Source: Geobacter sp.
GTDB taxonomy: Bacteria; Desulfobacterota; Desulfuromonadia; Geobacterales; Geobacteraceae
Reading direction: 5' to 3'
Length of the DNA: 64,000 bases
Assembly (NCBI GenBank): GCA_003314535.1
Contig: POSG01000006.1
Span: forward strand, 100,685 to 164,684
Position numbers and translations under genes: made by a program
The notes under the pieces: model-generated
Told to the model about the DNA's origin: nothing
Databases searched by the model: none
The model's input: the letters and a program-made list of their open reading frames with translations, nothing else
Part shown: piece after piece, positions 61,847-64,000 of the stretch
Numbering within the stretch: the stretch's first letter is position 1
Layout of the letters: every line of letters begins with the position of its first letter

Positions 61847-64000
61847 ATGGCAACAAAAACCACAAGAAATCCCAAGGGCGTCAAGGGCATGGAGGAGCCT
61901 GTGCAAGGAGCTGAAATGCCGTCCGGAAAAATCGAAGAGCACGAGGTGTCCAGTGAAACCCCGGCGACCGGCAAGGGGCTGGCCGGGGAGACCATGCCGG
62001 CTCCGGGAATGGGTGAAAGCGGGACGTCTGGAGGTGAAATGCCTGCAGGGGAAATGGCGGAACCAGAAACAACGGCTGCTGATATGCCGGAGGCGGGGAT
62101 GGCGGAGCCTGCGGCTTCAACACGTGTAATGCCGACAGGGGGAATGGGAGGGTGCGATTCAGCCGTTGACCGTTTCCCGTCGGCCAATTTGCCGCCCGGT
62201 GGGACTTTGCCGGGAGGTTTCGAGCCGGGCATCGTGGAGGTCGAATTTCGTGAAGGAGTAAAACCGCAGATCTCTGCAGGCACGACAGGCGCCCCCTGCT
62301 CCATATCCAGTCCGTCAGGGGTGGATCTCGGGGGACTGAACCAGATACTCCAGCACTATCAGCTCGAACGTGCTGAATGCAGTTTCCGGACCTCGGAAGA
62401 GGATGCTGCCCAGGCCCAGGCTGTTGCGCAACAGCAAGGTGTCGCCATACCCAACATGGGGAATTTCGTCATGCTGCACTTTCCTCTGGATGCGGACACG
62501 CAGCGTATTGCCCGGGAGCTCAGCCTTTTGCCCGAGGTGGAGCGCGCTGTCGCGGTTCCGAAAGCGATCCCCCCGCAGACCCCATTGAACGAGCCGCTTG
62601 TTGGCAACAGTGACCAGGTAGTCTTGGATCCCGCGACAGGCATGGAAAACCAGTGGTACATATTCCGTTGTCGTGCGGACCGCGCCTGGAGCATGGCATC
62701 CGGCAACGGCGTGGTAATAGCCGACATCGACTGGGGATACCGGACCAGTCATCAGGACCTGGCTTCCCGTCTCGACATGGGGCACGCTTACAACGCTTAT
62801 GACGGCGGCACCAATGTTTCCACCGGCGGGTCTGTTTCCCACGGCACTGCGGTCATGGGCATTGCCGGCGGCGCGGACAACAATCTGGGCATGGCAGGTT
62901 TTGCCTTCGGCGCCACTCTGTGGCCGGTGCAGGCGGACAGCGGGCCGGGCACCCCTCTTGGCGGGAATGCATGGGCAAGGGCCATCGACTGGGTTAGAAC
63001 GGCCAATAGCGGAGGCAAGCGCAAGGTCATCAATCTCGAAGTGCAGACAGGATCATTCGGCAACTACGAGATGGTTCCCTCGGTGAATGCGGCCATTCGC
63101 ACAGCCATCGCCCATGGCGTGGTGGTGTGCGTCGCGGCCGGCAACGGTGACAGGGATGCCGGCATCGACGATTCGGGCAACCCTATTCCCGAGACGGGAT
63201 CCATTCTCGTCGGCGCGACTGAATACCATGCAATCCAGAACCGCAGGGCATGGTTCAGCAACTATGGACCAAGGATCGTGGTGTGCGCGCCGGGTGACAG
63301 TTCACATGACCTGACGTGCAGCAATTCTTCAGACAGTTCCTATCGCAACGGTTTCGGCGGCACTTCCGGCGCCACGCCCAAGGTGGCCGGCACTGTTGCA
63401 CTGCTTCTGGATGTCAACCCGGATCTCACACACGAAGATATCCGGACCATACTCAACAGTACTGGAACGGCAGTCGTCACGGACGCCGGAAAGCCTGTGG
63501 GAACTTTCCTCAACACCGAGGCTGCAATTCGCAATGCCAGGCGGCTTGCAGGCGGCCGCCTGGAGCTGTTTGTCCGTGGTTCTGACAAGGCCCTGTGGCA
63601 CAAGTGGCAGGTAGCGCCGAACGACGGCTGGAGCGGCTGGGCCTCGATGGGCGGCTGGATCGATCTGCTTTGCGCGGCGCGAAATGCCGACGGTCGCCTG
63701 GAGGTGTTTGTGAGGGGTTCGGATGCCGCCCTGTGGCACAAGTGGCAGGTGGCGCCGAACGACGGCTGGAGCGGCTGGGCCTCGATGGGCGGCTGGATCG
63801 ACCGCCTGGCTGTCGGGCAGAATGCCGACGGTCGCCTGGAGGTGTTTGCCCGCGGGTCTGACAAGGCCCTGTGGCACAAGTGGCAGGTAGCGCCGAACGA
63901 CGGCTGGAGCGGCTGGGCCTCGATGGGCGGCTGGGTGGATTCGCCGGTTGTGGCACGGAACGCGGACGGCAGGCTCGAACTCTTTGTCATAGGCTCGGAT
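61847..64000 (+). CDS. Subtilase (S8) with PLL-type repeats, C-terminus outside window
   Basis: An open frame of 718 codons to the window edge, starting behind AAAGGAG. Residues 1-100 are low-complexity and rich in Met, Pro, Glu and Gly; no signal peptide is visible. A prodomain-like part follows. The S8 domain has the Asp motif VVIADIDWG (D293), SHGTAVMGI (H332), VVCVAAGNG (oxyanion Asn) and GGTSGATPKVAG (S507), so it should be active. From about residue 570 come 46-residue repeats (GRLEVFVRGSD, ALWHKWQVAPNDGWSGWASMGG), a PLL/DUF346 lectin-like propeller. It may cut or bind glycosylated targets. Confidence 0.88.
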   Translation, partial: MATKTTRNPKGVKGMEEPVQGAEMPSGKIEEHEVSSETPATGKGLAGETMPAPGMGESGTSGGEMPAGEMAEPETTAADMPEAGMAEPAASTRVMPTGGMGGCDSAVDRFPSANLPPGGTLPGGFEPGIVEVEFREGVKPQISAGTTGAPCSISSPSGVDLGGLNQILQHYQLERAECSFRTSEEDAAQAQAVAQQQGVAIPNMGNFVMLHFPLDADTQRIARELSLLPEVERAVAVPKAIPPQTPLNEPLVGNSDQVVLDPATGMENQWYIFRCRADRAWSMASGNGVVIADIDWGYRTSHQDLASRLDMGHAYNAYDGGTNVSTGGSVSHGTAVMGIAGGADNNLGMAGFAFGATLWPVQADSGPGTPLGGNAWARAIDWVRTANSGGKRKVINLEVQTGSFGNYEMVPSVNAAIRTAIAHGVVVCVAAGNGDRDAGIDDSGNPIPETGSILVGATEYHAIQNRRAWFSNYGPRIVVCAPGDSSHDLTCSNSSDSSYRNGFGGTSGATPKVAGTVALLLDVNPDLTHEDIRTILNSTGTAVVTDAGKPVGTFLNTEAAIRNARRLAGGRLELFVRGSDKALWHKWQVAPNDGWSGWASMGGWIDLLCAARNADGRLEVFVRGSDAALWHKWQVAPNDGWSGWASMGGWIDRLAVGQNADGRLEVFARGSDKALWHKWQVAPNDGWSGWASMGGWVDSPVVARNADGRLELFVIGSD
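63553..64000 (+). repeat. 138-bp tandem repeats coding for propeller blades
   Basis: Three full copies (CTGTGGCACAAGTGGCAGGT at 63593, 63731 and 63869), spaced exactly 138 bp, nearly identical at DNA level, with a fourth copy beginning at the edge. Such identity points to recent duplication or gene conversion. Confidence 0.88.

Noticed and set aside
63553..64000. CRISPR-like or satellite repeat
   Set aside because: 138-bp units keep the reading frame and encode beta-propeller blades.

Overview
The window looks like the chromosome of a strictly anaerobic, Fe-S-rich delta-proteobacterium close to Geobacter (Desulfuromonadales). Grounds: high-GC coding sequence, radical SAM and ferredoxin-type proteins, tungstate/molybdate uptake with cofactor synthesis, a TIGR04073-type protein, a c-di-GMP-I family riboswitch, and the block rng-purT-rplU-rpmA-obgE-proB-proA-nadD-rsfS-rlmH-gpmI. 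This placement is inferred from gene content; no search was run.

Layout. 0-6.5 kb (minus strand): a secreted TPR-type protein running off the left edge, yidD, a SHOCT lipoprotein, a GH13 enzyme, a GH63-like glucosidase and a SYLF protein. 6.8-18.3 kb (minus strand): an accessory block. It holds a RiPP (peptide natural product) locus: a precursor with seven A-W-x-N-R repeats, a radical SAM/SPASM maturase, a partner with a SPASM-like Cys cluster but no radical-SAM motif, and an NTF2-like protein. Upstream in the same direction are an anaerobic sulfatase maturase, two outer-membrane barrels, a lipase-like lipoprotein, a DUF4105 protein and a Ser-type sulfatase. The block ends at a truncated tyrosine-recombinase start next to tRNA-Arg(CCG), which suggests a decayed integrated element.

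19-30 kb: a DUF1573 protein, a zinc-ribbon/DUF3426 membrane protein, a small ferredoxin that starts with TTG, a DUF362 Fe-S protein, a very short transcription unit with its own promoter and terminator, a cardiolipin synthase-like protein, aspA, nfu, a HAD hydrolase, TatD, TcdA and a ferritin-like protein. 30-41 kb (plus strand): a molybdenum/tungsten region with an O/P-type porin, two oxyanion-binding proteins, tupBC, moeA, moaC, a MoaB/Mog protein and a molybdenum-storage-type kinase fold protein. 41-45 kb: an HD protein, a family B DNA polymerase and two small secreted proteins.

45-58 kb: the conserved housekeeping run, starting with a TIGR03960-type radical SAM protein. A c-di-GMP-I riboswitch with its own promoter and terminator sits directly upstream of rplU. 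58-64 kb: an OmpA-like lipoprotein, an O-methyltransferase-like protein, a protein of unknown function, and a subtilase fused to a PLL-type repeat domain that runs off the right edge.

Two dispersed repeat families cross the window: a ~140-bp element with GTTTCC ends (three copies) and hairpins of the CCCTCTCC/GGAGAGGG type (four sites). The strongest candidates for new biology are the W-x-N cyclophane-type RiPP locus, the riboswitch before the ribosomal-protein operon, the tiny peptide or RNA locus near 23.4 kb, and the dispersed repeat.
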